Shown: positions 9,961 through 22,188 of the stretch, in pieces | Position numbering within the stretch: the stretch's first letter is position 1 | How the letters are laid out: the number at the start of each line of letters is the position of its first letter | NCBI GenBank assembly: GCA_027943335.1 | Contig: BSBK01001295.1 | Span: 186,001-250,000, forward strand | Direction of reading: 5' to 3' | Length of the DNA: 64,000 bases | Source: Chamaecyparis obtusa | Taxonomy: Eukaryota; Streptophyta; Pinopsida; Cupressales; Cupressaceae | Made by a program: the position numbers and the translations under genes | The notes under the pieces: generated by a model | Told to the model about the DNA's origin: nothing | The model's input: the letters and a program-made list of their open reading frames with translations, nothing else | The model's database searches: none

Positions 9961-11311
9961 TTCACAATTGGATGTGTCCTTTATTTTTCCCTTTTCTTTA
10001 TCTTATGTAACCATTATCTAATGTTTACAACATTAGATCTTTGATTTATTTCACTCATTTTGTGACTAAGAGACTTGGCACCCACTCAAGTAGAAGCTTC
10101 ATTATGATATTCAATGGTTGAAGAACTATTGGGTTCAATAGCATTAATATATAGGGCTATAATATTTTTATTAGGAAATATGTCCATCTTAATAGGTCTG
10201 GTTTGTTCCCAATCAATTGTGATAAGGTTCCTGATAGACACATGGCCAAAGTCATAAATGGTTTTGTCAAGGTTTGTGATGTGACTTTCCTCAAAGTTAT
10301 CCATCATGTTTAGAATATGATCATCCTCACTAGAGTCATCATTAATTTTTTGTGATTTAGATTCCATGGTCTAGACTCTGAGCATTGTCCCTCATGGAAT
10401 GTGAATGAGTAGGATTGGATTATATCTTGATACTTTTCTCTTCATAGGAATCTCCTCCACCAGAGTCCCATTCCCATTCATCAGAGTATAAGTCACCACA
10501 AACTTTCAATTTGAGAATTTTTTTTTTGAGCTTGTGAGTAGCTTCTTTTTCTTTGTGACCTATCCCTTTATTCTATTTTTCATACCAAGTAGTGGGTCGT
10601 ATAGGATAAACAATGGCTTTTTTTTTTCCACTGATAGGACCTTTTATGTCATACCCCATTTTTTGCATGATGAGAAATTCCTTTCCATATTTTTGTATAG
10701 ATAAATTAATATTTTGTACTCTTTTTGACAGTCCTCTTCATCTTTTTACAATCATTGTAAGATATCCTTGTCATAATTTTCTTTAGATAATGTTCCTACT
10801 CTAACAAGCGAACATTAAAAAATGGAAAGTTGTTTTAACATTCTTTTTTGGATTTTTATGGTTTTCCATAAGTTTTTGGAGAGAGCGGTAAATATGATAG
10901 AGATAAAGAATGTTCAAAGGAATATTTACCCACTTCTTTATCTTTTAATTTCATTTTCTATTCAAAATATACCAAGATACTTTGTATATTGGAAGAACTA
11001 GAGGCATACGTCTCTTTATTTTTTCCTTTATTTAAAGAGTTACAAGTAGAAGCATATAAGTTTGTTTCTTCACTAGAAGAGCTAGAACTATGCTCCTCTC
11101 TATTATGGGGTACAATAACATCATTCATAGGTTTTATTGTGCTACAAAATTGAAATGGTTTTGAATCTCCTGTAATGGTAATTTCTTATCCATTGTAGGG
11201 GAATTTCAAATACTAGTGATGGGTAGATGCTACTTTCATTTAATAAATATCTAGGGTCTTCCCAAGAGTATGTTATATGACAAATTCAAGTCTAGAATTT
11301 GACATATTATT
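9961..11311 (-). pseudogene. OldGyp protease end and protease-RT linker
   Basis: At its right end the minus strand reads ILLGRP, then SIYHQ-like and LKFPYNG, GDSKPFQF (about 11250-11140), matching the GypA stretch after its protease. Then comes a long linker of low conservation with Ser-rich parts (about 11110-11050) and a 93-codon open stretch (10367-10086) beginning MESKSQKINDDSSEDD, with WEQTRPIKMDIFPN inside. Its function is not known; the linker of related elements is usually poorly conserved. It corresponds in position to the linker kept by GypA (17450-18500). Confidence 0.65.
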
Positions 11312-11316
11312 TCTTT

Positions 11317-12260
11317 TGTATACACCTAAAAATGGTCACCTAGACTATTAGCCCCTTTTGCTAAATCTTCAATTGCTTATTCTTGATCAAATCCTACTTC
11401 TATCATTTATTTGATTATTTTCTATGGGCTAACCATCTTATCCAAAGTTTTTATTTATTTAAAAGGAATATTTCCTCCCCTTTTAATAAATAAAAAGCCC
11501 ACCTTTTCCTCTTATCCTAAGTTGCACAAATAAAGCATTATTCTTATTTTATAAAAAGAGAAAAGTACTTTTTGTCTCATATGGACACAAAAGTCAACTC
11601 TTATTTTCCTATTGGAGGATACTTGTGCACATGGATTGCTCCTCTTTTAAGCTCCACCGTTGATTAAATCTTTTGCCTCTTAATCTCCATGGCCCATTCC
11701 TTTTTCATTCCCTATAAAAGGAGAGCTCTTTTCCTCATTTGAACACACAATTTTTATGTTATTGTTATGCTATAGGTTTTCTAGGTCATCTTGGAGCTTT
11801 TGGAGATATTCTTGCATCTAGGGTTTGAAGATTTGGAGCATTGTTGGCATTCATCTTGGATCTTCATCAACACTCTATCTTCTTGTCTTCATTCTTGCAT
11901 CATCATGGCTTTCTTACTTCATAGTTAGATTTCATTTCTTGCATCTTTCATTTTCATAGCTTAGCTTGCATTGTACTTTCATTTCCATAGCTTAGCTTGC
12001 ATCTTCATTCTTAGCTAGCTTGCATTGCATTGCATTTCATTTGATTCTTGGAGATATTAGCATTCTTTCCCTTGTCTTCATTGAATCTCCCATTGCATGG
12101 TTTACTAGCAAGGTTATTGGCTAAATAGCTCTAGCTGAGAGCATTCTTAAAACCCTTGCACTCCATGCCTAGGGAGCTATGGATCGATTTAGTGAGGGCT
12201 CATTCTTGAGTTTTCTTGCATGTAATGATCCATAGAAGTGTGACACAATTATTGCACACA
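11317..12260 (+). repeat. GypA 5' LTR
   Basis: 944 bp, TGTATACACC to GCACACA. A TATA box (TATAAAAG) lies at 11713-11720 in CCCTATAAAAGGAGAGC, so the transcript probably starts about 30 bp further on. After it come three imperfect copies of a word with core CTTAGCTTGCA between about 11957 and 12032. Confidence 0.95.
11713..11720 (+). promoter_or_regulatory. GypA LTR TATA box
   Basis: TATAAAAG in the 5' LTR, repeated unchanged at 21194-21201 in the 3' LTR. It is placed about 540 bp before the LTR end, leaving a long R/U5. The promoter assignment is by motif and position. Confidence 0.7.
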
Positions 12261-12264
12261 TTTT

Positions 12265-12283
12265 TGGTGCCCACCATGGGGCA
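12265..12283 (+). promoter_or_regulatory. GypA primer-binding region
   Basis: TGGTGCCCACCATGGGGCA begins four bases after the LTR. Elements of the Tat group have a closely similar sequence here. GypB has the same region with three changes (49624-49642). It is partly self-complementary (CCCA/TGGG), and I cannot name the priming tRNA from memory with confidence. Confidence 0.7.
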
Positions 12284-13221
12284 ACCCACCTCTTGCATGC
12301 TGGTTTTGATTATTTTTGGAGCTAACGCTTGTGCAGATTTGTTTGGAGATGAAAAAAACCCTAGATTTGAAAGATTTGACCATATCTCCCAAAAAGCTTG
12401 GTTTTATAGTCTGAAAATGTTTTTGTAGGTTTGTGACATATCAGAGAAGCTCCAAAAAAAATTTCAAAATTTTTGGAGGTAATTTGTATTTTTTATGATT
12501 TTTTCTTTATTTTTCATAAAAAATCAATTTTTGGTGCAAATCAGAATATTTTTTAGAAATTTTTATATTTTTGGAAAGGTCTTCAAATTCTACAGGGGGC
12601 CCATTCACTATGTGTTTAATTTAGAAATCATATCATAGCTCATTTGGTTGATTTATAAAATCTGGTCTGTTTTGGTAAAATGGCTCTCTAGGGCACAAAT
12701 TAAGAGATTTTTCTGAAATTTTTATATTTTTGGAAAGCTCTCTGTTTTTTGAGAGAGGTCTCTTTTCTATATTTTGAGTTTAGGGTCCGAATTCATGTGG
12801 TAAAAATCAGATCTTGTTGACTAGGTCAAATGCAAAAAAAATAAAATTTTGTGATGGGTATGCACTTGTTTTTCATTGTTCATTGCATGATATGAGTTAT
12901 CATTTGGATTATTTGCTGGTTATCATTGCTCCTAACAATTTATTTTTAGATCTAACCTTAGGGTTTGCATAAATTGGATATATATTGCATATCTTGTTTG
13001 CTTGTTCTCTTGTCAAGTTGTGGTTGTAGGTGCTTCTTGCTTGAAATTTGCTAAAATCGCATGTCAAAGAGGGCTACTAATGGTTTTTGCAGGGCTGCCC
13101 TAAGCATAAAAACCAAATCAAGTGCTTTTTTAATTGCTTTCTTTATTAAGTGCGGCATATACTAGTTGTTTCCTTTCATAGGCACTTAATACCTTGTAGA
13201 AATTTTGAGGTGGTAGGAGAG

Positions 13222-13245
13222 TATGCTCTTCACCCTTGTGGTGAA
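13222..13245 (+). ncRNA. GypA leader hairpin 1
   Basis: TATGCTC is followed by the inverted repeat TTCACC (13229-13234), loop CTTGT, GGTGAA (13240-13245). An exact second copy lies 117 bp further on. Candidate RNA packaging or dimerisation element; role inferred. Confidence 0.6.
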
Positions 13246-13338
13246 ATAGAAATCTTGACCCATCTTGGGATTTTGAAAGCAAGGGGGTAATCAAATCTTT
13301 TCTTGGTGTGTTTGGGAGAGATTCTTGAGATAGGGGAG

Positions 13339-13362
13339 TATGCTCTTCACCCTTGTGGTGAA
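13339..13362 (+). ncRNA. GypA leader hairpin 2
   Basis: Second TATGCTC plus TTCACC, CTTGT loop, GGTGAA (13346-13362), then ATCAAAAA. GypB has the same pair 120 bp apart with different but still pairing stem bases. Confidence 0.6.
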
Positions 13363-14677
13363 TCAAAAACCTTGAACCTCAAGAATTAATCCACTCTTTG
13401 TTTAGCTTAGGATCCTTTAGCGGGCTTGCTCTTGAGCAATCAAGAGGAATGACCCAAGTGGGGACAACCTTTTCATCATTTTCCTTGGTGGTGAGTGATT
13501 CCAACTCACTATAATCTCAAGGCTATCGAGGACACAAAACCTTGGTAGACATAGTACTTATCTTCGCTTGATGTGAGTAACTTGTGGGATTGTGACCATG
13601 AGGAAAGCATTAAGCAAGAATGCTTAAGGTACTCTTGAGGCCGCGAGGTCCTAGTCCTTTATGAGGAGCAAGAGGGGTGCTATGAACGTAATCCCTTACT
13701 ACAAACCATTAGATAGAGGCCACCTTATTTTAGCCGCTTAGCTTCTTGGTGCAAGGATTGATCCAAGTGGACTTACCCGGATCACCCCAAGACACTCACC
13801 ATATGTGTTCCTTTGGTTGTGTCTTTGACACTTCCATGACAATGCCAATATCTCTTGTGGGCAACCACTTGGTGTGAGGCAAGGGAGCATCAAGTTTTGG
13901 GCCACGTTGTTAAGTAATGAGCCTTGTCCTTCTAGGTAGTAATTGCTTGAATTGTCTTCGATTGTGCTATGCCCGTGTAAATGTTCTCAACATTCAAACA
14001 CACGGTAGCGTTCATAAGGTTTTCTATTTTGATATCACAAGTGCTTGTCTTGGCAAGGTTTCTTTTGCCCTTGTTTCAAGTGTTCTATGACATGTTTGAT
14101 CCCATACTATTTGCAAACCTGTCTTTTATCTATTGCTACTGCTTGTCAAACTGAGAAATTGCACTGTTCAATCTACAAATGTGGTCCAAGTGCTTCAAAA
14201 CTGAGTTTTTCACGTTCACTAGTCAAGAGTCATATGATATTGAAGTATCCTTGCATACCCTCAACCAAGAATCCTGAGTCATTTCTACTATCCTGTCATT
14301 GCTACAATTCGGAGTTGCTAAACTTGCACTTTAACCTGTTGTAGAGTGTTCTTTTCTGTTCTTACTTGAAACTGGTTTGTTACTTACATGTTTAGATTTG
14401 TTCTAGACTGAAACAAATGAGCTAAAACTATTGGACTTGAGCTTAACAAATGTTACTCTTGATCACTTGTCGCATCACGGTTACCTCTCTAGCTACTTGC
14501 TTATTGAGCTTCTTGCTCGCTGCTCGACTTTAGTCAATTGATTGCTGTAAGTACTTGAGCACTTTTGATGAGTCATCTCTCTATTGTTCTACTTTGACAA
14601 GTGATCTTTATTAGCTTTTCTTATCTCAAATATAAGAAACTTTGTCTCATTCTATTAGTCAACCAACATCTCTTTTC

Positions 14678-16600
14678 ATGCCGGTTTTAACTCGGTCTCA
14701 ATTTGAGCAGGAGAGTCATCCTCCGTTCAATTATACACAGTTACCTTCTCCAACTAGACGTTCAAAAGCACCCATTAGCAACAAAAGTTCTAGTTCTGAC
14801 CAATCTGAGAATTCTAAGGCTACACCATGGTATAAAGGAGGTTTCCTCTTTTCTGCATTCAAGACCCCCAAAAACATAGACAGTGTCTCACTCACTTTGA
14901 CTGAACAAGAAAAGTTTCAACTCTTGCAAGAACACTTTGAGCATAAGGATAATCAAGCGCGCTTAGACAAAGAACACAATCAACAAAGGATGGATGCTAC
15001 TAGGTGCATGGCTTATAGAGGGACATTTCATGAGCAACCTGAGACTAGTAATCATGAGCATAGACCTCTTTTTAACAATGGCAACAATGACAACAACATG
15101 CCACCAAGATCTCCTCCAAGGCCAACTTTTGCTATGCCTTCTTCACCTCCTAGACCTCCTCCCTCTCAACATGAGGCAGAGGCTAATGATGAGATTTCTA
15201 GTGAGGATCTTATGAGATGTGAACAAGATGTGGATTTCCAACGAATGATGCATAAGCTTTTAGAGCGTAATGGTGATCAATATTTTCAATATATGACTTC
15301 TAGAGGATACAAGCTTCCTCCCGGGTATGATGTCAGACAAATTGTCCAACAAAGAGTACCAACTAAATTGGAAGTCCTTCAAGAAGAATTACGTCGGACA
15401 AATCAACGCCTTACCCAAATGGCATTAGAAAGAGAGCCTCCAAAGGTCTCTTTTGTACAATCAATTTGTGCTCTTCCTTTTGATAAAGATCTATACATGG
15501 TCTCGTTTCCTAAGGATATTGAGGTTCCTAAATATGACAAGTATGATGGAAATGGTGACCCTCATGACCATGTGCGTCATTTTTATGCTCTTAGTATGGA
15601 ATTTCTTCATGAAGACACATATCTTCTACGCTTATTCCCTCGAAGCTTAAGAGGCCAAGCTTTGGAATGGTTTATGAAATTGACACCACCGCTTAAGACT
15701 TTTGATGAGTTAGCTCAGCGGTTTACCCAGCAGTACTCTTACAACATCCAACAACCTATCACTATGATAGATCTCGGTAATCTAAGACAACATCAAGGTG
15801 AGCCATTTGCAACTTACTTATAATGTTGGAGGTCATTATATTCTTGATATCCTCGTCAGCTACTTGAAAGAGAAAAGATTGACATTTTTGTCAACACTCT
15901 GGTGCCTGAGCTATATTATGATCTAAGGAAACAACTATTCCCTTCTTTCAATGACATGGTTGAAAGTGCATATCAAATTGAGGATGTAGCTATAAGAAAA
16001 GGGGATATTGTTATTAATAAAGATGCTAAAGGCAATGGTAAAGACAAGAACAAAACTTGGAATAAGAACAAGTATGTTGTTAATGATGGGGTTGTTGATG
16101 CTCCTAAAGTTAAAGAGCCTACTTTCAATCTTTCCAATGCTATCTATGCAACAAAACAACAAGAAGCTGCCAACGCTCACAGTGCTCCTAAACCTCAATA
16201 TGCAGATAAGCCTAAGAAGTCATTTCGAAAGTGAGTCTATACCAAGTTGGCAGAACCTTACGATGTGATCCTTAAGACTTTGGTTGACAATGGATATCTT
16301 ACGCTTCCTGATAAACCTGGTAACTGGGATCCGATAAATAAGCCCGATTGGTGGAGAGAGGATCATTACTGCCATTATCATAGAAACAAGGGACATCCAA
16401 CAGACAATTGTTTTAGGCTTAAGGATGATATTTAGGATCTTATTGAGAATGGCACAATCTCCACTAATGGCTTAACTAAAAATTCTGATCACACAGCTTT
16501 CAAAGATCCTCTACCTAAGCATGATAAGGGGGAAACCTCTCAAACACATAAGAAGAATCATGATGCAAAGATCAATTACACGTATCCTTCTAATACACTT
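14678..16600 (+). pseudogene. GypA gag (capsid and zinc-knuckle region), stop-interrupted
   Basis: Gag, the particle-forming protein. I choose ATG 14678 (MPVLTRSQFEQ) because GypB gag starts in the same way (MTVTTRS); the frame is open upstream only to a TTG. The first 390 codons are uninterrupted: Pro-rich stretch (about 15105-15170), then the retrotransposon gag domain with KYDGNGDPHDHVRHF (about 15538), LRLFPRSLRGQALEWF (15629) and LAQRFTQQYSYNI (15709). Stops at 15821, 15845, 16232 and 16433 all lie in the one frame and each fits a C-to-T change. The zinc knuckle is non-standard (CHYHRNKGHPTDNC, near 16369-16410). No frameshift occurs in the whole gag. Confidence 0.9.
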
Positions 16601-17345
16601 GTGATTAACATGGTAGAGCCCATTGAGAGTGTTCTAATGATGAGGTCTCAAGATGATAATAACACCAATCATGGTAAGCCAAAGTTAGTCTTGCAAGCAC
16701 GTGGTAGTTCATCTTCCCGAAGTGAGACACTGAATGCTGTTACTAGGGGGCAAGCCAAGATTGTCCTTAAAACTGCGCAAGATCCCAAGCAAGCTTTGCC
16801 TTCCAAACAAGTGGCTCCTTTAGCCACCCCTAGCTATGATCTTGTCCAACATTTGCAAAAGACACCAGCACAGATATCTATCCTTGAGTTGCTTCGGTTA
16901 TCCCTTTCGCATAGAGAGATTCTTGATAAAGCTCTACGTACAACATGTGTTTCCAAAGACATTGATCCAGATCAATTTCAGGCTATGGTCAACCACATTT
17001 CATCTCCACTATCTCTCTCCTTTTCTGCAGAAGATGACATATCTATTGCTCACCCTCATAATTTGGCTTTACACATTGAAGTTCTAGTCTACAATACCCG
17101 AGTCCGCCGAGTCCTGATAGACAATGGTGCAGGGTTAAATATTGTTTCTTTCAATGTCATACAACAATTGGGTTTGTCAGAATTGGCTGTGGATTCCAAG
17201 AAGAAGATTACTATAAAAGCTTATGATGAAGTGGAAAGATCTTCCAAGGTCTTGTCACGCTACCTGTTCGAGTGGGCCCTATCATGAAAGATATTAGCTT
17301 CCAAGTATTGGACATCCCACTCGCATATAACATTCTTTTGGGTCA
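16601..17345 (+). pseudogene. GypA aspartic protease domain
   Basis: Continues the gag frame, so gag and protease would be one polyprotein. A linker with NAVTRGQAKIVLK leads to ISILELLRLSLSHREILDKAL, a region also recognisable in OldGyp, then LAHPHN-type sequence and the retropepsin core VRRVLIDNGAGLNIVS (about 17107-17152). The catalytic Asp is present as DNG rather than DTG/DSG; OldGyp has DGG there, so variation at the second position is normal in this lineage. A one-base frame change near 17249 moves the reading into the next frame, which continues DISFQVLDIPLAYNILLGHP and a TAG at 17350. Confidence 0.85.
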
Positions 17346-17352
17346 TCCTTAG

Positions 17353-18849
17353 ATCCATGACATGCAGGCTATTCCTTCCACTTATCATCAGTGCGTCAAA
17401 TTTCCATACAATGGCACTGGGGTTGTGATTCTTGGAGACCATACTATTGCTATCAATGCTCTTGCTACTACTGAAAAATTTGTTCCTCATAATGAACCTT
17501 TTGTTGATCCTAGTACATCTCTAGCTGCTACTGAGAAATCACTTAAGATGATGAGCCTTGGTATGGGTGAATATAAACTGGGTTCTTTTGCTTCTATACC
17601 TATTTCTCCTAGGTCATATGGGAGACCTTCTGATCAGATGCAGCCTTCCACTTCTGCTATGGTGATCTTTGATACTTTTGTTCCTTCATCCATTCCTTTA
17701 GAAGCAGAAAGAGAAGAACAAGCTATTCAAGAGTGGATCTATAGAGATGATTCAAGAAATACTCCCATGCTCAGTAATTCAGACACAGATATAGATGAGT
17801 CACCAATACACACTATGGCTCACATGGGAGATGATCTTCCCTCTACTTCACTTATTTGGGGAGAAAAATGTATATCTACTGATGATATGGATGTTGATAT
17901 GGTTCATTCTTGTAGTAACCATCCCGACGTGGTTGATGGGTCTTGTGTGGGGTCTGATGAGTTTGTTCCTCATATTGCCTTAGTGGACCACGCTGGTTCT
18001 TCTATGACAAGTCTAGATCTAGCTACTTTTGGAGCCTACCCTATAGGCTCAACCTCTCTTGTTACCAAAGATGACACCCCTCGCATAAATGCTATTGAAC
18101 CGGTCACTTCATTTCATCTTGCATCAACACCTGTTACTTCTTCCACCAGCGAACTAGCAACAAAAAAGATTGAATCAAAAATCAAGCATCACAGTCATCA
18201 AGTCAAAAGAAAAGAGCAATGGTCGGATAGCAAAAACCACATTGTGGTGGTATCTGAACCTAAGAAAAGTAAAGATAAAAATTTGCTCAAAAATAATGAC
18301 TCCAAAATAAAAGATGAGAAGTTGATTCTCTACAAACAAATGGTGCATTACTTCAAGCATGATCTCATAACTGTTATACTTCAACCCATTCCTAAAGCTG
18401 AGAAAAGAGTTGCTAATGCCTTGGTTACTTTGATATCCATCTTACAAATGAAAAAGCATAAATCTCACTTCAAGTTCCTGGTGGATGAATTACGCTATCC
18501 TGCTCACAAATCTTACAATCCTACCATCTTTCCATGTCTTCCACCTCATACTCCTCCATGCCATTCTTTCCGCCATCCCTTACACTTTGCCTTTGTCTCT
18601 GGTGGCTTGTATAGGAAGGGTCTAGATGGAACTCTCCTTAGGTGTCTAGAAATAGAGGAGTCAGAAAAAGTGCTAGCTAAAATCCACAATGGCATATGTG
18701 GATCACATTCTAACGATCCTCTGCTAGCTCAGACATTGCTTAGGGCTGGTTATTATTGGTCAAACTGGTTGAAACCTCCTATCATCACAACTGTAGCATT
18801 TGGGCCTGGGGCCTATCAGTTCTCTACATCAAAGGAAGCAGATCTTTAA
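17353..18849 (+). pseudogene. GypA protease end, linker and integrase H2C2 stub
   Basis: A long open frame (495 codons from 17362) which begins IHDMQAIPSTYHQCVKFPYNG, the end of the protease region, then about 330 residues of unrecognised acidic, Ser/Thr-rich linker (MMSLGMGEYKLGSFASI, related to a motif in GypB) and a Lys-rich patch near 18170-18300. It ends with GLYRKGLDGTLLRCLEIEE and IHNGICGSHSNDPLLAQTLLRAGYYW (about 18607-18760), which is the zinc-binding H2C2 start of a Gypsy integrase. RT, RNase H and the integrase catalytic core that should flank this are missing. Why such a stub stays open is unknown. Confidence 0.85.
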
Positions 18850-18879
18850 TGCCCATTCCTGTCTGGGGCATTCCTTGTA

Positions 18880-19175
18880 CATATTTTATGATCCTGAAAA
18901 AATTCCAAAAAAAATCATATATGATGCTGAAAAAAACCTAAAAAGCATATAAAGTACTTAAAAAATGAGCATCCTAGTGAAAACCTAGCAATAGGCGCTT
19001 TGATGTTTCACCAAAAAAATCAAAAAATTCAAAAAATTCAAAAAAAAATAGAAAAAGTGCCTTGATGAAAACCTGGAAACAGGCGCCATGGTAGCAAAAA
19101 TACAAAAAAATTATAAAAAGTCCTGAAAAAATCTATCAAGTGGTGAAAACCTGGAAACAGGCGCTGCTTGAGACC
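18880..19175 (+). ncRNA. GypA 3' hairpin array in A-rich DNA
   Basis: An A-rich stretch holds three copies of GTGAAAA or ATGAAAA followed by a 4-bp stem and tetraloop: CCTA-GCAA-TAGG (18984-18995), CCTG-GAAA-CAGG (19072-19083) and CCTG-GAAA-CAGG (19150-19161), each followed by CGC. The A:T for G:C swap keeps the closing pair of the stem, and both loops fit GNRA. A related array is in GypB. Role unknown. Confidence 0.6.
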
Positions 19176-20784
19176 CTCTGCACCTATGTCTATCAGTCTT
19201 GCGTGGTGCTCTTTCGCTCCACTTCTCGCTTTGCCTCTCCTAGCCTGGAATTGATTCTTGTCTTAGTCTAGGGGGCATATGTTGCTTTAAGCTTATCTTG
19301 GGTCTCTTTGTGCGTCTGGGTTTCTTGGGCAACTTGGTTCCAATGGTGTTTTTCAACACTACCCTTGCGTCGAGTGTTTCTCAACACTTATCAGATGTCC
19401 TACCTACAGTCTAGTATGATGCGATATTTCTCATTTGCAGATGCAATACTCAAAGTTTGACTCTATGACCTACACACATGCACTTGACTTGCTGAGATTT
19501 GTTTGAATTTATTTCTTTGCATGCTGTCTATGATGATTTCTTTGCTGAGTGGTCTCTCCCTGAGAAGTTTTCGATGATGCATAGCTAGAAGAATGAGGGT
19601 ATGAGAACATGTTTTATTGCTTTTTCTGCTTGTGGGTATATTTTGTTGATCCTAACTGTCATGAGCATTTATGCTGGTCTTACTTGACACTGTGGATTGA
19701 CAGGGTATTATCCTTGACTATTTTTGTGCAAGTGCATACTTGTAGCCATCTTGACTTTCCTTGTGTCTCGATGCGAGTATAATCTTGCTATATTAAACTT
19801 AGGTAATCTCACTGTGCTAGTCATCTTGACCTACATGTCTTTGATGCCTAGGTGAGATTTCCACATTCCTATCTGATAAAGATCATATTCATATTCACAT
19901 AGTTATGCTAGTGTGTATTGTATGACCTTGTGACGCTACCAATAACGCTCAATGATGATATTAGATGTCTATTGGCTTTGTAACCTTGCAAGTAAACCAC
20001 TTTTCATGTAGCTTACATTTCTTAGGTTCATGTTAGTTTAGTTTTTCATCTTGCATATGGAGAGAGCTCTCCTTTCATTTTTCATGGACTTGTTAATCAG
20101 CTGCGCTCACCTTTCACTTCTTCCCAATCATGTCTTTCACTTTCTTTTCTTTCATCTCACATCATTTTCTCTTCATTTCAGGATCCAAACCGAAATCCAC
20201 ATTCACCTTGACCCTTTCTCCCTTTTCCACACAGTTGGCTGACCTTTTGAGGCCTGATCCTTTGATCTTCACTGGGGCATCATAACCTCTTCATCCCCAT
20301 CTCTTTCAACCTTCTAGTCTTTCATTCAAATCCCAAGTTCCAATTCCCCCCTCTATGGCATTTACGGGTTGAGGGACCAATAGGTTCGTGCCCTGTGTCC
20401 CATGTGTGGGGCATCCCTTCATTAGTTGATGGTTATTCTATTATCTTTCATCTTCGATTATGATTTCTAGTGATTTGATCATGTCTCTCTTGCTTCTGCA
20501 TTCCCTCTACCCGGATTTCGCTTTTGATCTCGAGGGGGCAGACACATCATATCTTACTGGCTATCTCTTTCCTAAGTGTTTAGTACTGTCGCTACCAGGC
20601 TGACCATGTAGGATTTGCTATCTCTCTACACTTCATTCTTTGGAGTCAGATCATTATTTGCTTGCCTTCTTGGCTATCTCTTGCCTTCTTGGCTGATCTG
20701 AGTTGCTTTGTGATCCCAAATCGATCTCACATTTCAACTTCATTCTTTGACTACATGTGTTCCTAGATCGATCACACATTAGTC
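19176..20784 (+). other. GypA 3' non-coding region
   Basis: About 1.6 kb between the hairpin array and the polypurine tract. It is pyrimidine-rich on the plus strand in its last third, with a short repeat of CTTCTTGGCT near 20668-20692. The frame 20051-20242 is not recognisable. No domain is seen on either strand. Confidence 0.65.
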
Positions 20785-20797
20785 AAAGAGGGGCAAA
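20785..20797 (+). promoter_or_regulatory. GypA polypurine tract
   Basis: AAAGAGGGGCAAA immediately before the TG of the 3' LTR, the plus-strand primer site. GypB has the same tract (58113-58125). Confidence 0.88.
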
Positions 20798-21741
20798 TGT
20801 ATACACCTAAAAATGGTCACCTAGACTATTAGCCCCTTTTGCTAAATCTTCAATTTCTTATTCTTGATCAAATCCTAGTTCTATCATTTATTTGATTATT
20901 TTCTATGGGCTAACCATCTTATCCGAAGTTTTTATTTATTTAAAAGGAATATTTCCTCCCCTTTTAATAAATAAAAAGCCCACCTTTTCCTCTTATCCTA
21001 AGTTGCACAAATAAAGCATTATTCTTATTTTATGAAAAGAGAAAAGTACTTTTTGTCTCATATGGACACAAAAGTCAACTCTTATTTTCCTATTGGAGGA
21101 TACTTGTGCACATGGATTGCTCCTCTTTTAAGCTCCACCGTTGATTAAATCTTTTGCCTCTTAATCTCCATGGCCCATTCCTTTTTCATTCCCTATAAAA
21201 GGAGAGCTCTCTTCCTCATTTGCACACACAATTTTTATGTTATTGTTATGCTACAAGTTTTCTAGGTCATCTTGGAGCTTTTGGAGATATTCTTGCATCT
21301 AGGGTTTGAAGATTTGGAGCATTGTTGGCATTCATCTTGGATCTTCATCAACACTCTATCTTCTTGTCTTCATTCTTGCATCATCATGGCTTTCTTACTT
21401 CATAGTTAGATTTCATTTCTTGCATCTTTCATTTTCATAGCTTAGCTTGCATTGTACTTTCATTTCCATAGCTTAGCTTGCATCTTCATTCTTAGCTAGC
21501 TTGCATTGCATTGCATTTCATTTGATTCTTGGGGATATTGGCATTCTTGCCCTTGTCTTCATTGAATCTCCCATTGCATGGTTTACTAGCAAGGTTATTG
21601 GCTAAATAGCTCTAGCTGAGAGCATTCTTAAAACCCTTGCACTCCATGCCTAGGGATCTATGGATTGATTTAGTGAGGGCTCATTCTTGAGTTTTCTTGC
21701 ATGTAATGATCCATAGAAGTGTGACACAATTATTGCACACA
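20798..21741 (+). repeat. GypA 3' LTR
   Basis: 944 bp, the same length as the 5' LTR with no indels and about 13 substitutions, most of them transitions. Followed by the second TCTTT target copy. Confidence 0.95.
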
Positions 21742-21746
21742 TCTTT

Positions 21747-22183
21747 TACAACCAATCTCTCTCTAGTTGACAACAATGCTAGGCCTTTAAAATATCTTCT
21801 TATCATAAGATTTTATTAAATGACCTCTCTTTAGGTCCACTACATTTTTATAATATCCCAACACATGAACAAGACTCAATGTACAAATGTTTAAGAAAAC
21901 TCCTCCATCTATTAGGACATGTTTCATCTTATTTTAATGAATTAGAAATTCAATGTATAAGGGGAGATTATGTGGATGATCTAGAGACATGTCATCATCT
22001 TTTGAATGTGATAGATAGTGAGGTGTTATCAAATGTCACACAATGACTTGAAACTAGGAAATATATAGATCTTTTGATATTGTAGTGTCCACTAGATATT
22101 TTTCAAGAAGCTCTAATATTGATATTTATACTAGAGTTTTATGCAATTGGTCCACTATGTTAAATACTATTTTGAAGATGAAC
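21747..22183 (-). pseudogene. OldGyp protease
   Basis: Minus strand, from the right: VDQLHKTL, ISILELLEKYLVD, then DHPHNLPLYIEFLI and the retropepsin site KHVLIDGGVFLNIC (near 21890), followed by KSYDKKIF-type sequence. It is collinear with GypA 16840-17230, with the Asp kept as DGG. Six or more stops. The sequence is broken on the left by GypA and on the right by Cop2. Confidence 0.82.
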
Positions 22184-22188
22184 ATGTT

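Larger units (their letters stand above)
12284..14677 (+). other. GypA long 5' leader
   Basis: About 2.4 kb between primer site and gag without a credible gene. It is T-rich at first (12450-12850), then carries the paired hairpins (13222-13362) and a moderately conserved stretch also found in the GypB leader (the GACCCAAGTG word near 13451 and 50556, followed by GATTCCAA/CCTCACTATAAT). The frames at 12216-12428, 13130-13366 (minus) and 14045-14344 have no homology that I can recognise and are not kept in GypB. Confidence 0.7.
11317..21741 (+). mobile_element. GypA: complete-ended Gypsy element without RT
   Basis: 10,425-bp plus-strand element bounded by a perfect target duplication TCTTT (11312-11316 and 21742-21746). 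Two LTRs of 944 bp each differ at about 13 positions, roughly 1.4 percent, so it is fairly young. Contents in order: primer-site region, 2.4-kb leader with paired hairpins, gag, protease, linker, an integrase H2C2 stub, an A-rich hairpin array, about 1.6 kb of 3' region and a polypurine tract. There is no RT, RNase H or integrase core anywhere between the LTRs. Enzymes must have come from a relative such as OldGyp. Confidence 0.95.

Noticed and set aside
9961..11311. Possible independent gene at 10086-10367 (93 codons, minus)
   Set aside because: It lies between OldGyp protease and RT in the same orientation and is best read as the polyprotein linker.
13130..13366. Minus-strand frame with a repeated HHKGEEHT peptide
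   Set aside because: The repeat is the antisense reading of the two leader hairpins; no homologue in GypB.
17362..18849. Possible captured host gene in the long GypA frame
   Set aside because: Start matches the Gypsy protease tail and end matches the integrase zinc finger; the middle aligns in position with the OldGyp protease-RT linker and shares a motif with GypB, so no capture is needed.
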